Source of the DNA: Mucilaginibacter sp. MD40
GTDB lineage: Bacteria > Bacteroidota > Bacteroidia > Sphingobacteriales > Sphingobacteriaceae
Length of the DNA stretch: 64,000 bases
NCBI RefSeq assembly: GCF_002288635.1
Contig: NZ_NRSW01000001.1
Location: 907,080 to 971,079 of the forward strand
Reading direction: 5' to 3'
In this document: positions 55,125 through 63,120 of the stretch, one piece after another
How positions within the stretch are numbered: the first letter of the stretch is position 1
How the letters are laid out: every line of letters begins with the position of its first letter
The notes under the pieces: model-generated
What the model was told of the DNA's origin: nothing
Database searches by the model: none
Seen by the model: the letters and a program-made list of their open reading frames with translations, nothing else
Made by a program: the position numbers and the translations under genes

Positions 55125-57533
55125 TTATTCTGCTCTCAGGCTGTCAGCCGGGTTAGCCATAGCTGCTTTTCCGGCCCTTATACTTACTATAATCAAGGCG
55201 ACAGCTATAATAAATGTGCCGCCAGCGGCAAACACCCACCAGCTTAATGCAGTATGGTAGGCAAAATTTTGCAGCCATTTATTGGTTTGCCACCAGGCAA
55301 TAGGAACGGCTACAATAAAAGCGAGTACCAGTAGTTTAGCAAACTCGGCCAGTAACAAACCAACTATTTGCGCTACAGAGGCGCCTAATACTTTACGCAC
55401 ACCAATCTCCTTTACACGTCTGTTGGTCATAAAAATCACTAACCCCAGCATACCCAGGCAACTGATAAGTATGGCTACACCTGCAGACCACGACAATAAA
55501 AGCGATAACTGCTGGTCCTCTTTATAAAATTTTTCTATGTTTTTATCCAAAAAGGTATAGTCAAAATCCATATCCGGGTAGGTGTTTTTCCAGGCGGTGG
55601 TCATTTTGGCTATAGCCCGGTTCCATGTAGCCGGGTCTTGCTGTAGCGCCACATGCATTACATACCCAAATTTAGGCGCCGCGAAATAAATAAGCGGCGT
55701 TACAACCGAGCGTACGGATGCCTGGTTAAAATCTTTCATTACACCTACTATGGGCAGCTGATTGCCATTAAATTGCAAAAACTGCCCTACTGCTTCGGCC
55801 GGTTGGTTAAAACCGATCTGTTTGGCCAGAGTTTCATTGATCAACAGTTCGCTGGCTGTATCTGATACTGTAATATTACGCCCGGCCAGTAATTTAATTT
55901 TATATACGTTGAGGTAGGCCGTATCGCCGCTGCGCGAAGCCACATCCAGTTTAATGTTCTTGCCTTTTTGTTTATAATCTACTTCCGTGGTCATGGTGCC
56001 GTTAAAGGCAGGCGACTGGTTGCCAAGACTCACGGCCTGTATTTCAGGAATTGCTGCCAGTTCCTGCTTGAGTACCTGTTTTTTTGCGTTGGGTTTATCC
56101 AGATCAAAAGGCACATAAAAGTTAATGATAGCATCTTTACGGAAACCCATGTTTTTTTCTTTAGCAAAGTGGAGCTGTTTGTTTACAACCAAAACTCCTA
56201 TCACAAATACCTGGGCAATTACAAACTGCGATACAATTAGCGATTTACGTAACCAAGCACTTCCTGAAGCGCTCACCTGTTTATCCTTTAATACCTTAAC
56301 TGGCTTAAATGCTGACAGCACGAATGCCGGATAAAGACCCGCTATAAGGCTTAGGGTGGTAATTAATGCCAGTAAGAACAGCCATACAGCAGGATTGCCA
56401 AACAAATACGAGGCACTTAAACCATCCGGAATAAAGCCGCTAAAAACTTTTAATAATAACGGAATAAGTGCGCAGGAGAAAAGAGCAGTGACGAAGGTTA
56501 GTACAAATGTTTCTGTCAGGAATTGGAAAATAAGCTGCTTCCTATCGCTTCCGAGTGTTTTACGAATCCCTATTTCTTTAGCCCGTTCAGACGCGTGCGC
56601 AGTAGATAAGTTAACAAAGTTGATAGCGCCAAGCAGTATCAGGAAAACAGCCAGTATAGTAAGGTTACGTATAACCGAAGGGTCAACACTTCCACCAAGA
56701 TCGGGGTTAAAGTGCACATCGGCTAGCGGCTGCAAAAGGTGTTTAGCTTTTTCGTTTTTTGCATTAAGTTTAAATATAGCGGCTATCTGGCGCTCTACCG
56801 TCCCTTTTGAAACATTTGGTAATAGTTTAACCAATAACTGATTGGCGGAGTTGATACTGCCCCACTGTTCTGTTTGATAAGCCTTTTTTAACCCAGTTTG
56901 GTAAACAGTATTTAAGGATATATAGCTGTTTTCCTTAAAGTCGCTCTTGGCCTCGGGGTCAGCAACCACGCCCGTAACAGTCGTACGCAAAGTATCACTA
57001 AAAACTACCACTTTACCTACTACCTGTCCCGGTGTTAGGTCTGGGAAATAGGTTTTGGCGGTTGATTGGGTAAGTACCAGGTTATATAGGCCATTAAAAG
57101 CTGTCGCCGGTTTCCCGGCAAGCCATTTATGCGGGATAATCGCGAAATAGCCCTCGTCGGCGAAAGCGATATTAGATTGTTTCTTAAATACCTTATCCGG
57201 GCTGCTGCTTCCCTGGGGAATGGTAACCTTGGTATTCCATCCGTTAAGGTCAAAAAGTGGGGCAATGGTTTCAATACCGCTGCTATTCTGCTTAAGCGCC
57301 TGCGCGAACGGTACGGGTATACCGGGAGTTTTCCATCCGTCACCATCGGTAACTACCCGGTAAATACGCTCGCGCGCAGGTTCAAAGCGGTCAAAACTTC
57401 GGTCAAAATGGATCATCATAAAAATGATGAGTGCCGCACTGATCCCTACAGACAGCCCAAGCATATTAATTAATGTGGTTACCTTGTTATTCCGGAAATA
57501 GCGCAAGGCGGTGAGGATGTAGTTTTTTAGCAT
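55125..57533 (-). CDS. MacB/FtsX-type ABC transporter permease
   Basis: 802 residues. N-terminal helix (NMLGLSVGISAALIIFMMIHF), MacB periplasmic core (~45-230), then FtsX helices (NLTILAVFLILLGAINFVNLSTAHASERAKEIGIRKTLGSDRKQLI), a second MacB core (~430-640), and a second FtsX set (ISCLGMLGLVIFMTNRRVKEIGVRKVLGAS). This is the duplicated form common in Bacteroidota. No ATPase gene is adjacent, so its partner must be encoded elsewhere. Likely an export or envelope-stress transporter. Confidence 0.93.
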   Translation of the reverse strand: MLKNYILTALRYFRNNKVTTLINMLGLSVGISAALIIFMMIHFDRSFDRFEPARERIYRVVTDGDGWKTPGIPVPFAQALKQNSSGIETIAPLFDLNGWNTKVTIPQGSSSPDKVFKKQSNIAFADEGYFAIIPHKWLAGKPATAFNGLYNLVLTQSTAKTYFPDLTPGQVVGKVVVFSDTLRTTVTGVVADPEAKSDFKENSYISLNTVYQTGLKKAYQTEQWGSINSANQLLVKLLPNVSKGTVERQIAAIFKLNAKNEKAKHLLQPLADVHFNPDLGGSVDPSVIRNLTILAVFLILLGAINFVNLSTAHASERAKEIGIRKTLGSDRKQLIFQFLTETFVLTFVTALFSCALIPLLLKVFSGFIPDGLSASYLFGNPAVWLFLLALITTLSLIAGLYPAFVLSAFKPVKVLKDKQVSASGSAWLRKSLIVSQFVIAQVFVIGVLVVNKQLHFAKEKNMGFRKDAIINFYVPFDLDKPNAKKQVLKQELAAIPEIQAVSLGNQSPAFNGTMTTEVDYKQKGKNIKLDVASRSGDTAYLNVYKIKLLAGRNITVSDTASELLINETLAKQIGFNQPAEAVGQFLQFNGNQLPIVGVMKDFNQASVRSVVTPLIYFAAPKFGYVMHVALQQDPATWNRAIAKMTTAWKNTYPDMDFDYTFLDKNIEKFYKEDQQLSLLLSWSAGVAILISCLGMLGLVIFMTNRRVKEIGVRKVLGASVAQIVGLLLAEFAKLLVLAFIVAVPIAWWQTNKWLQNFAYHTALSWWVFAAGGTFIIAVALIIVSIRAGKAAMANPADSLRAE

Positions 57534-57744
57534 GACAGGCTTACATTAATGATATCAGTAGAGTCATTTCAACACATGTGCCAGTATATAAGTATTTATT
57601 AATCAATTATTTATATTGGTAAATAAATATAAACTGTACGATTCCGAACAGTAGGTGTGCGGAAACAATCGCGTCCGATCATTTAATAATTATTTAATCA
57701 GCATGAATAATTTGTTTATGTATGTTTGCCAAAAACTACTTGTT

Positions 57745-59001
57745 ATGTTACGTTTTATAAAGTCTGCAATTGCGGCATCTGCGGTTGTGGTTTTAAGCTA
57801 TTCAGCGGTGAATGCGCAAGGCAGAATACATAAAGCCGTATTTATTATAGCGGATGGCATCCCTGCCGATGTAATTGAGCGGCTCAACACCCCCAATCTT
57901 AACCGCATAGCTAAAGAAGGTAAATACCTGCGCGCGCATGTTGGCGGCGAGAAAGATGCCTATAGCCAAACACCAACCATATCGGCAGTGGGGTACAACA
58001 GCCTGCTCACCGGTACATGGGTAAATAAACATAATGTTTGGGATAACGATATTAAGGCGCCTAATTATAACTATCCCACTATCTTTAGGTTGTTTAAAGA
58101 TCAGTACCCGCAAAAGAAGATAGCCGTATTTTCGAGCTGGCAGGATAACCGCACCAAGCTGGTGGGCGATGGTTTGCCGCAAACGCATAACCTGCATGTG
58201 GACTATAGCGCCGATGGGTTTGAGCTGGATACCGTTAACTTTAAGCACGATAAAGAAAGCGCCTACATGCACCGGATAGACGAAACGGTGATAGCCCGGG
58301 CTACAGCTTCAATTAAAACCCAGGCGCCCGACCTATCGTGGATATACCTGGAATATACTGATGATATGGGGCACCGCTACGGCGATAGCCCGCAGTATTA
58401 CACTGCGGTTGAGATGATGGATAAGCAGGTGGGCAAAGTTTGGGAAGCCATTAAATACCGGGAGAAAAACTTTAAAGAAGACTGGGTAATTTATATTACA
58501 ACCGACCACGGCCGCGGCGAAAAGGACGGAAAAGGGCATGGCGGCCAAACACCGAGACAGCGCTCTACCTGGATGGTGACCAACGCGCATGACATGAACA
58601 GTTATGCGAATTATTATTACCCGGGTATTGTGGATATTATGCCATCGATAGCCAGGTTTATGAATATTCAGATCCCTGAGAAGTACAAACGGGAAATTGA
58701 CGGAACACCACTGGTTGGTCCGGTATCTATTGCTAATGTACAAGCCAACTATGTGCAGGGAAATATTGACTTGAGCTGGACGGCGCTGAATAAAGCGGAA
58801 AAAGTTAAAGTATATGTTACTGCAACCAACAACGTAAAGCAGGGTGGGGAAGATAACTATAAGCTGGTTGGCGAGTTTGATGCCAGCACACAGCATGCGT
58901 TTATCCCGGTAAAGGATATGCCATCTGATATATATAAAGTGGTATTAGAAGGTAAATACAATACTGCCAACAGGTGGGTTGTTGTTGAACAGAAAAAGTA
59001 A
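57745..59001 (+). CDS. Exported alkaline-phosphatase-superfamily phosphohydrolase (NPP/phosphonate-type)
   Basis: 418 residues from ATG 57745, which gives a clean signal peptide ([20 protein letters not shown], cut near NAQG). Metal ligands of the AP superfamily are visible: Asp37 in IIADGIPAD, the nucleophile region [17 protein letters not shown] (~74-90), [15 protein letters not shown] and [10 protein letters not shown]. It belongs to the nucleotide pyrophosphatase/phosphodiesterase side of the superfamily, which includes phosphonoacetate hydrolase. In this position it may cleave phosphonate or phosphate esters in the periplasm. A discoidin-like C-terminal stretch (~330-418) follows the catalytic domain. 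Confidence 0.85.
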   Translation: MLRFIKSAIAASAVVVLSYSAVNAQGRIHKAVFIIADGIPADVIERLNTPNLNRIAKEGKYLRAHVGGEKDAYSQTPTISAVGYNSLLTGTWVNKHNVWDNDIKAPNYNYPTIFRLFKDQYPQKKIAVFSSWQDNRTKLVGDGLPQTHNLHVDYSADGFELDTVNFKHDKESAYMHRIDETVIARATASIKTQAPDLSWIYLEYTDDMGHRYGDSPQYYTAVEMMDKQVGKVWEAIKYREKNFKEDWVIYITTDHGRGEKDGKGHGGQTPRQRSTWMVTNAHDMNSYANYYYPGIVDIMPSIARFMNIQIPEKYKREIDGTPLVGPVSIANVQANYVQGNIDLSWTALNKAEKVKVYVTATNNVKQGGEDNYKLVGEFDASTQHAFIPVKDMPSDIYKVVLEGKYNTANRWVVVEQKK

Positions 59002-59016
59002 AGAGGAGATCGAAAT

Positions 59017-59045
59017 AAAAACGCCCGGAATCACCGGGCGTTTTT
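59017..59045. terminator. Bidirectional terminator after the phosphohydrolase gene
   Basis: AAAAACGCCCGG pairs with CCGGGCGTTTTT around AATCA, suitable for the convergent oxidoreductase gene too. Confidence 0.92.
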
Positions 59046-59065
59046 TGTTGGGTAATTCTAATGCG

Positions 59066-60208
59066 TTAAGCAGGAACACCATCAAACTTTGAGGCGATGT
59101 ATTGCTCGCATAACCCGAAAGAGAGTGTCATACCGTTGCCTCCGAGACCGTTAATAATAGTTACACCGGTTTCTGGCTCTAAAATTAGTTCGGTTTGGCC
59201 ATTAGTGAGTTTGGGATAAAGGCCATTCCAGGTTTGTATAACTCGGGTGTCTTTAAGGCAGGTGAATGTTTGCAGGTAATCGGTGATCATAGTATTAATG
59301 AACGCTTTGTCAAAAGGATCATGCACCAATCCGTACTCATGCGAGTCGCCAACGGTAAGTTCTCCTGTATGATTTTGTGATACCATCACATGTATGCCCC
59401 ATTTTAAATATTCGGCATATTCGGTCTCATAACGTTTGCGCAGCGCTGGTAATGACGATGCTGCCTGGAAGCCCGGGTAATGCACCATGGAAAGGCTCCC
59501 ACAAAGCGATGGGCCAATGCGCCAGTTGTTTGGCTGCGATGCCATGCGCATCATTTGTAATTTACATTTGGTGATATTGGCGTTTGCGAAAAGTTCGGGA
59601 TAAAGCGTTTCAAACTCTATACCGCTGCATATAAACAGTTCATCGGCGTGATAAACATGGCCGCCAGCCTTCACATAATTGGTTTTAGCTTCGCTAACAG
59701 CAGTGTTCCAATAAAATTGCACCTGGTACTTTTCGGCCAGATATTGTGCTACCTTACCAATAGCCTCACGGGCTTCAATGATCATTTCTGTACCGCTCCA
59801 CAAAGCACCTTTAAGTCCATTGGGATTAACCGCTTCAGATTTTTGTAGGGTTTCACGGGGACTAAGTACAGTACAGTCGCGCAGGCCATTGTTGGCTTCG
59901 GCATACTGCTCCATTACGGCTAACTCGTCATGCTGGTAGGCCATGTGCAGCGATCCCACTTCGTCATGCCAGATGCCGGCCTCTTCACATATCTGCTTCC
60001 ATATACTGCGGGAGAGCATGGCGCGGTCAAATAACGGCCCTGTTGGTTGCCCAATAGGCCATATCATGCCAAAATTCCGTATCGAGGCGCCTACCGCGCG
60101 TTCATTGCGTTCAAAAACAGTTACTCGGTAACCCCTTGCAACCAGGGCCCTTGCTGTAGCCAGGCCAACAATACCGGCACCAACAACAATGGCTGATTTC
60201 TTACTCAT
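59066..60208 (-). CDS. TIGR03364-type FAD-dependent oxidoreductase of phosphonate loci
   Basis: 380 residues. FAD-binding GAGIVGLATARALVARGY at the N-terminus, then the family-typical stretch GASIRNFGMIWPIGQPTGP (~41-59), and HADELFICSGIEFETLYP and GLGGNGMTLSFG toward the end. It is a DadA/GlyOx-like amine oxidase. Members of this family recur in 2-aminoethylphosphonate clusters, where they are proposed to oxidise aminoethylphosphonate or its N-methylated or hydroxylated forms. The start overlaps the stop of the transporter gene by 4 bases, so the two form one operon. Confidence 0.88.
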   Translation of the reverse strand: MSKKSAIVVGAGIVGLATARALVARGYRVTVFERNERAVGASIRNFGMIWPIGQPTGPLFDRAMLSRSIWKQICEEAGIWHDEVGSLHMAYQHDELAVMEQYAEANNGLRDCTVLSPRETLQKSEAVNPNGLKGALWSGTEMIIEAREAIGKVAQYLAEKYQVQFYWNTAVSEAKTNYVKAGGHVYHADELFICSGIEFETLYPELFANANITKCKLQMMRMASQPNNWRIGPSLCGSLSMVHYPGFQAASSLPALRKRYETEYAEYLKWGIHVMVSQNHTGELTVGDSHEYGLVHDPFDKAFINTMITDYLQTFTCLKDTRVIQTWNGLYPKLTNGQTELILEPETGVTIINGLGGNGMTLSFGLCEQYIASKFDGVPA

Positions 60209-61512
60209 GCTGTAAATAAATTTAAATTTTTGTTCGTGTTTGTTTTGCGTGCGCTTTGCAGGAAGTAAAGCAGGGATAACAGTCCGCTTATAGTACCTAC
60301 TACCGCAAGTATCAGCAACGCCTCTTTAAAAAAGCTGCTCCAGCTGATGGCCGGGTTGCCCAACTCTTTAACCAGCAACACGCTGATGCTGCCCAGATAG
60401 CCAATGGCGTCAGCAACGTACATGATAAACCCTACATTACTTTTATAATGAAAAGACGCGATCATGCGCTCAAAAAATATGGCATTATAGGGTACGTAGC
60501 CGGCATATAGCCCAAGGCCCGCAAGGGTCATCCAAATGATGGGACTGATTACACCAGCATTGAATAATAATGTTGATACACCCGCGAGCAGGCATCCCCC
60601 AATAATAAACAGGTGGATAATGGCAAAAGCCTTTAAATTTTTTTTTACGATGATGAGCAACCCCATTCCGGTTAATACAAGTAGAGATATCACCGAATCT
60701 ATACTGGTGTAAATACTATTGCTGGTAATGCCCAGACCATGCCATATCTCTACCTCAAAATTATCACGTACATCGCGTATCACGGTAAGCAAAACATAAA
60801 CAATTACCGTTAGGATAATACCCGGTAAAAAACGTGAAAGAAAAGCTTTACGCTCGCCAAGTGTCATAGGCGTACGCTCGGTGCGAAGCAATTTGTCCTC
60901 CTCTGTAGGCGGCGGTACCGCCTCGAGAATAAGCACAAAAAGCAATAATGGCCCTGCAAACAAAGCACCGGTAGCGAAGGGCATCAGGTATTCGCTAATA
61001 TGGAAATTATGCATGAGCAAGCGTGCGGTAGTTTTTACAAACCCCGACGCGAATATGAGGCTGATGGAGAGTACCGCTGCCATAAACTCGGTGGCTTTGC
61101 GGCCTTCCAGGTAGCTGAATACCAACCCCCAGATCATCCCCAACGGTAAACCATTAATAAACAGGAGTACAATATTATATGGTGCCGGAACAAAAGCGAA
61201 GGCGAGTAAGGCCAACCAGGCTATACCAACCAGTATGAGGATACTTTTACCGCGATTTGAGTGTTTAACCTCAGCAATAAAGCGGATACCATAGAACTTG
61301 CTGAGCATATACCCAAGCACCTGGGCAATTACCAGCCATGCTTTATAATCAACATGCAGGTATTGGTGGCCGGTAAATGTGCCTGCGGTAAACGCTTTTC
61401 GAAATGCATACATAGACGTATACGCTCCAAACGCTGATAAGCCGGCTAAAACCGAAACCACCCCATATGGCAGTTTGCTTACCTGTTTCCTTAACTGTAA
61501 TTGCAGGCTCAT
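60205..61512 (-). CDS. DUF5690-family MFS-like inner-membrane transporter
   Basis: 435 residues with about 11-12 membrane helices and the start LPYGVVSVLAGLSAFGAYTSMYAFRKAF. I recognise it as the DUF5690 branch of the major facilitator superfamily. Coupling to the TIGR03364 oxidoreductase (4-base overlap) and proximity to a phosphonate-type HD oxygenase suggest it takes up an aminophosphonate or a related compound. Its promoter region carries the palindrome shared with the SusC gene. Confidence 0.85.
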   Translation of the reverse strand: MSLQLQLRKQVSKLPYGVVSVLAGLSAFGAYTSMYAFRKAFTAGTFTGHQYLHVDYKAWLVIAQVLGYMLSKFYGIRFIAEVKHSNRGKSILILVGIAWLALLAFAFVPAPYNIVLLFINGLPLGMIWGLVFSYLEGRKATEFMAAVLSISLIFASGFVKTTARLLMHNFHISEYLMPFATGALFAGPLLLFVLILEAVPPPTEEDKLLRTERTPMTLGERKAFLSRFLPGIILTVIVYVLLTVIRDVRDNFEVEIWHGLGITSNSIYTSIDSVISLLVLTGMGLLIIVKKNLKAFAIIHLFIIGGCLLAGVSTLLFNAGVISPIIWMTLAGLGLYAGYVPYNAIFFERMIASFHYKSNVGFIMYVADAIGYLGSISVLLVKELGNPAISWSSFFKEALLILAVVGTISGLLSLLYFLQSARKTNTNKNLNLFTA

Positions 61513-61538
61513 CTGGAGATTAAAATACTAAGATAACT

Positions 61539-61600
61539 AACACCATGAATTGTTTAGCAATTATAAACTTAGTTTATTAATTATAAACCAACATGGTGTT
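61539..61600. promoter_or_regulatory. Nested inverted repeats upstream of the DUF5690/oxidoreductase operon
   Basis: ATAAAC-TTA-GTTTAT (61563-61577) is a perfect palindrome with a further half site ATAAAC at 61583-61588. Around it AACACCATG (61539-61547) and CATGGTGTT (61592-61600) form a 9-bp perfect inverted repeat. The core TAAACTTAGTTTAT recurs at 63039-63052 before the SusC gene. Likely operator of the locus regulator. Confidence 0.55.
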
Positions 61601-61609
61601 AAGCTTATT

Positions 61610-62197
61610 TTAAGCGTTGGCCTTGGCTTCAAAAAAATAAATCACCAGCATGGTTGCCTTGGTACTTCCCGTATTTGACGGTGTGTGCGCCATACGCCCG
61701 TCAAAAAGCATACTGTCGCCTTGACTTAAATGATAACGGCTATTATCGCCAAAAACATATTCTATCTGGCCGCTAATAATATACTTGTATTCATAGGCTT
61801 CGGTTTCTACCAGTGGGCGATTGGCGTTGGGCTCAAGCTCAAGCAATACAATGTCTACAGTAGAATCTTTTACATGCTGGGTAAATATCCTGTAGTAGTG
61901 GAAGCCATCGGCATGCTCCTTTTCAAAGTACTCGTATTCTTTTTTCCTTTTTATAATTAGCGGGAAGCTATTGTTTTTATGCCTGATGTCTTTAAAAAAA
62001 ACATTTAGGTCTATATCAAGTGCTTTAACAATGTCTATGAGTACAATTAGCGAGGGAATGGTACGGCTATTTTCAATTTGTGAGATAAGGCCTTTGCTCA
62101 CATTAGCGCGGGTGGCAAGTTCCTGTACGGTGATATTCTTCTCGCGTCGTTTTTCTTTTATACGGTTGCTTATTTGTATCAGCAGGTCGTCTTCCAT
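61610..62197 (-). CDS. XRE-family regulator with C-terminal cupin domain
   Basis: 195 residues. N-terminal helix-turn-helix (~10-65, MEDDLLIQISNRIKEKRREKN then VQELATRANVSKGLISQIENSRTIPS). C-terminal cupin (~110-190) with the beta-barrel strands RPLVETEAYEYKYIISGQIEYVFG and LSQGDSMLFDGRMAHTP. XRE-cupin regulators usually bind a small metabolite in the cupin and control adjacent catabolic genes. It is encoded in the middle of the phosphonate locus, next to the shared operator, and is divergent from the HD oxygenase. Confidence 0.92.
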   Translation of the reverse strand: MEDDLLIQISNRIKEKRREKNITVQELATRANVSKGLISQIENSRTIPSLIVLIDIVKALDIDLNVFFKDIRHKNNSFPLIIKRKKEYEYFEKEHADGFHYYRIFTQHVKDSTVDIVLLELEPNANRPLVETEAYEYKYIISGQIEYVFGDNSRYHLSQGDSMLFDGRMAHTPSNTGSTKATMLVIYFFEAKANA

Positions 62198-62282
62198 CAG
62201 TAATTCAGGTTGGTTGTTAGGGCAAAGTATATAATATATAAACGTGCATCAAGTAATATTTTGCATATTTTTCAATTAAAAA

Positions 62283-62299
62283 AAGTATGATGCATACTT
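62283..62299. promoter_or_regulatory. Palindrome between the XRE-cupin and PhnZ-like genes
   Basis: AAGTATG-ATG-CATACTT, a perfect 7-bp inverted repeat with a 3-base spacer, 46 bases before the PhnZ-like start and 85 before the regulator start. It differs from the TAAACTTAGTTTAT motif, so it may be a second operator, for example for autoregulation. Confidence 0.45.
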
Positions 62300-62345
62300 A
62301 ACATAAAACTAATATGCAGTGCTTTTTTTTGTGAATACACAAGCC

Positions 62346-62930
62346 ATGACTATTCACCAGCTATACAGCCCCGAAGAAATTGTAGATAAAGTGTTTGCCC
62401 TTTATGAGCAGCACGGTGACGAGGATTATATAGGCGAGCCTGTATCTCAGCTTGAACATATGGCACAGGCCGCGGCGCTGGCCGAGGCCGAGGGCTACGA
62501 TGATGAAGTAGTGCTGGCCGCTTTTTTTCATGACATTGGCCATTTGTGCGCAGTTGAAGGCGAAGCCGAAAGCATGGAAGGCATGGGAAATGTAGACCAC
62601 GAAAAGCTTGGTGCCGATTATTTGTTAAGCATGGGTTTCTCTAAACGCATGGCTGATCTGGTGCAGGCGCATGTGATAGCTAAAAGATACCTGACGTTTA
62701 AATACCCCGATTATTACGAAAAACTAACGCCGGCAAGCCGTGCCACACTTAATTTTCAGGGAGGGGTAATGTCTGCTGAGGAGGCCGCCGTTTTTGAGGC
62801 TAACCCGGATAAAGATCTTATTATCCGTTTCCGCTACTGGGACGACGAGGCCAAAGAACAACACGTACCGGTAACCAACATCGCCCGGTTAAAGCAAATG
62901 GCGCTTGATCATTTAAAGCGTAATAATTAA
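62346..62930 (+). CDS. PhnZ-like HD-domain mixed-valence diiron oxygenase (C-P bond cleavage)
   Basis: 194 residues from ATG 62346; an upstream in-frame start adds nine non-conserved residues. Every residue I recall as important in PhnZ has a counterpart with a near-constant offset: Tyr28 and Glu31 in DYIGEPVSQLEH, His38, His62-Asp63 in FFHDIGH, His66, His85 in DHEKLGADYL, His109 and Lys113 in AHVIAKRYL, Asp166 in RYWDDEAK. Such enzymes cleave the C-P bond of a hydroxylated aminoethylphosphonate. The hydroxylase PhnY, expected for AEP, is not in the window. A TmpB-like role on trimethylated AEP is an alternative. Confidence 0.9.
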   Translation: MTIHQLYSPEEIVDKVFALYEQHGDEDYIGEPVSQLEHMAQAAALAEAEGYDDEVVLAAFFHDIGHLCAVEGEAESMEGMGNVDHEKLGADYLLSMGFSKRMADLVQAHVIAKRYLTFKYPDYYEKLTPASRATLNFQGGVMSAEEAAVFEANPDKDLIIRFRYWDDEAKEQHVPVTNIARLKQMALDHLKRNN

Positions 62931-63038
62931 GCCCTCTAATGCTTGTATTAAGTTATTTTTAACATAGCGTAGTATAAATATTACTTCTTTTAGGCCTGCT
63001 TAACTTTCCGAACACACATCTTTAAAGTTTACTTAATT

Positions 63039-63052
63039 TAAACTTAGTTTAT
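63039..63052. promoter_or_regulatory. Operator candidate before the SusC gene
   Basis: TAAACTTAGTTTAT, the same 14 bases as inside the operator at 61563-61577, ~70 bases before the SusC start. A partial ATAGTTTAG follows at 63064. Sharing with the transporter operon suggests a regulon of the XRE-cupin protein. Confidence 0.5.
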
Positions 63053-63120
63053 AAATAATACACATAGTTTAGTATTGCTGCTGATAAAATCAAACTCACA
63101 TTAACAGATTTTAAAAGCAG

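Noticed and set aside
58333..58896. 187-codon antisense ORF inside the phosphohydrolase gene
   Set aside because: The + strand frame has a signal peptide and a complete AP-superfamily motif set; the antisense frame has none.
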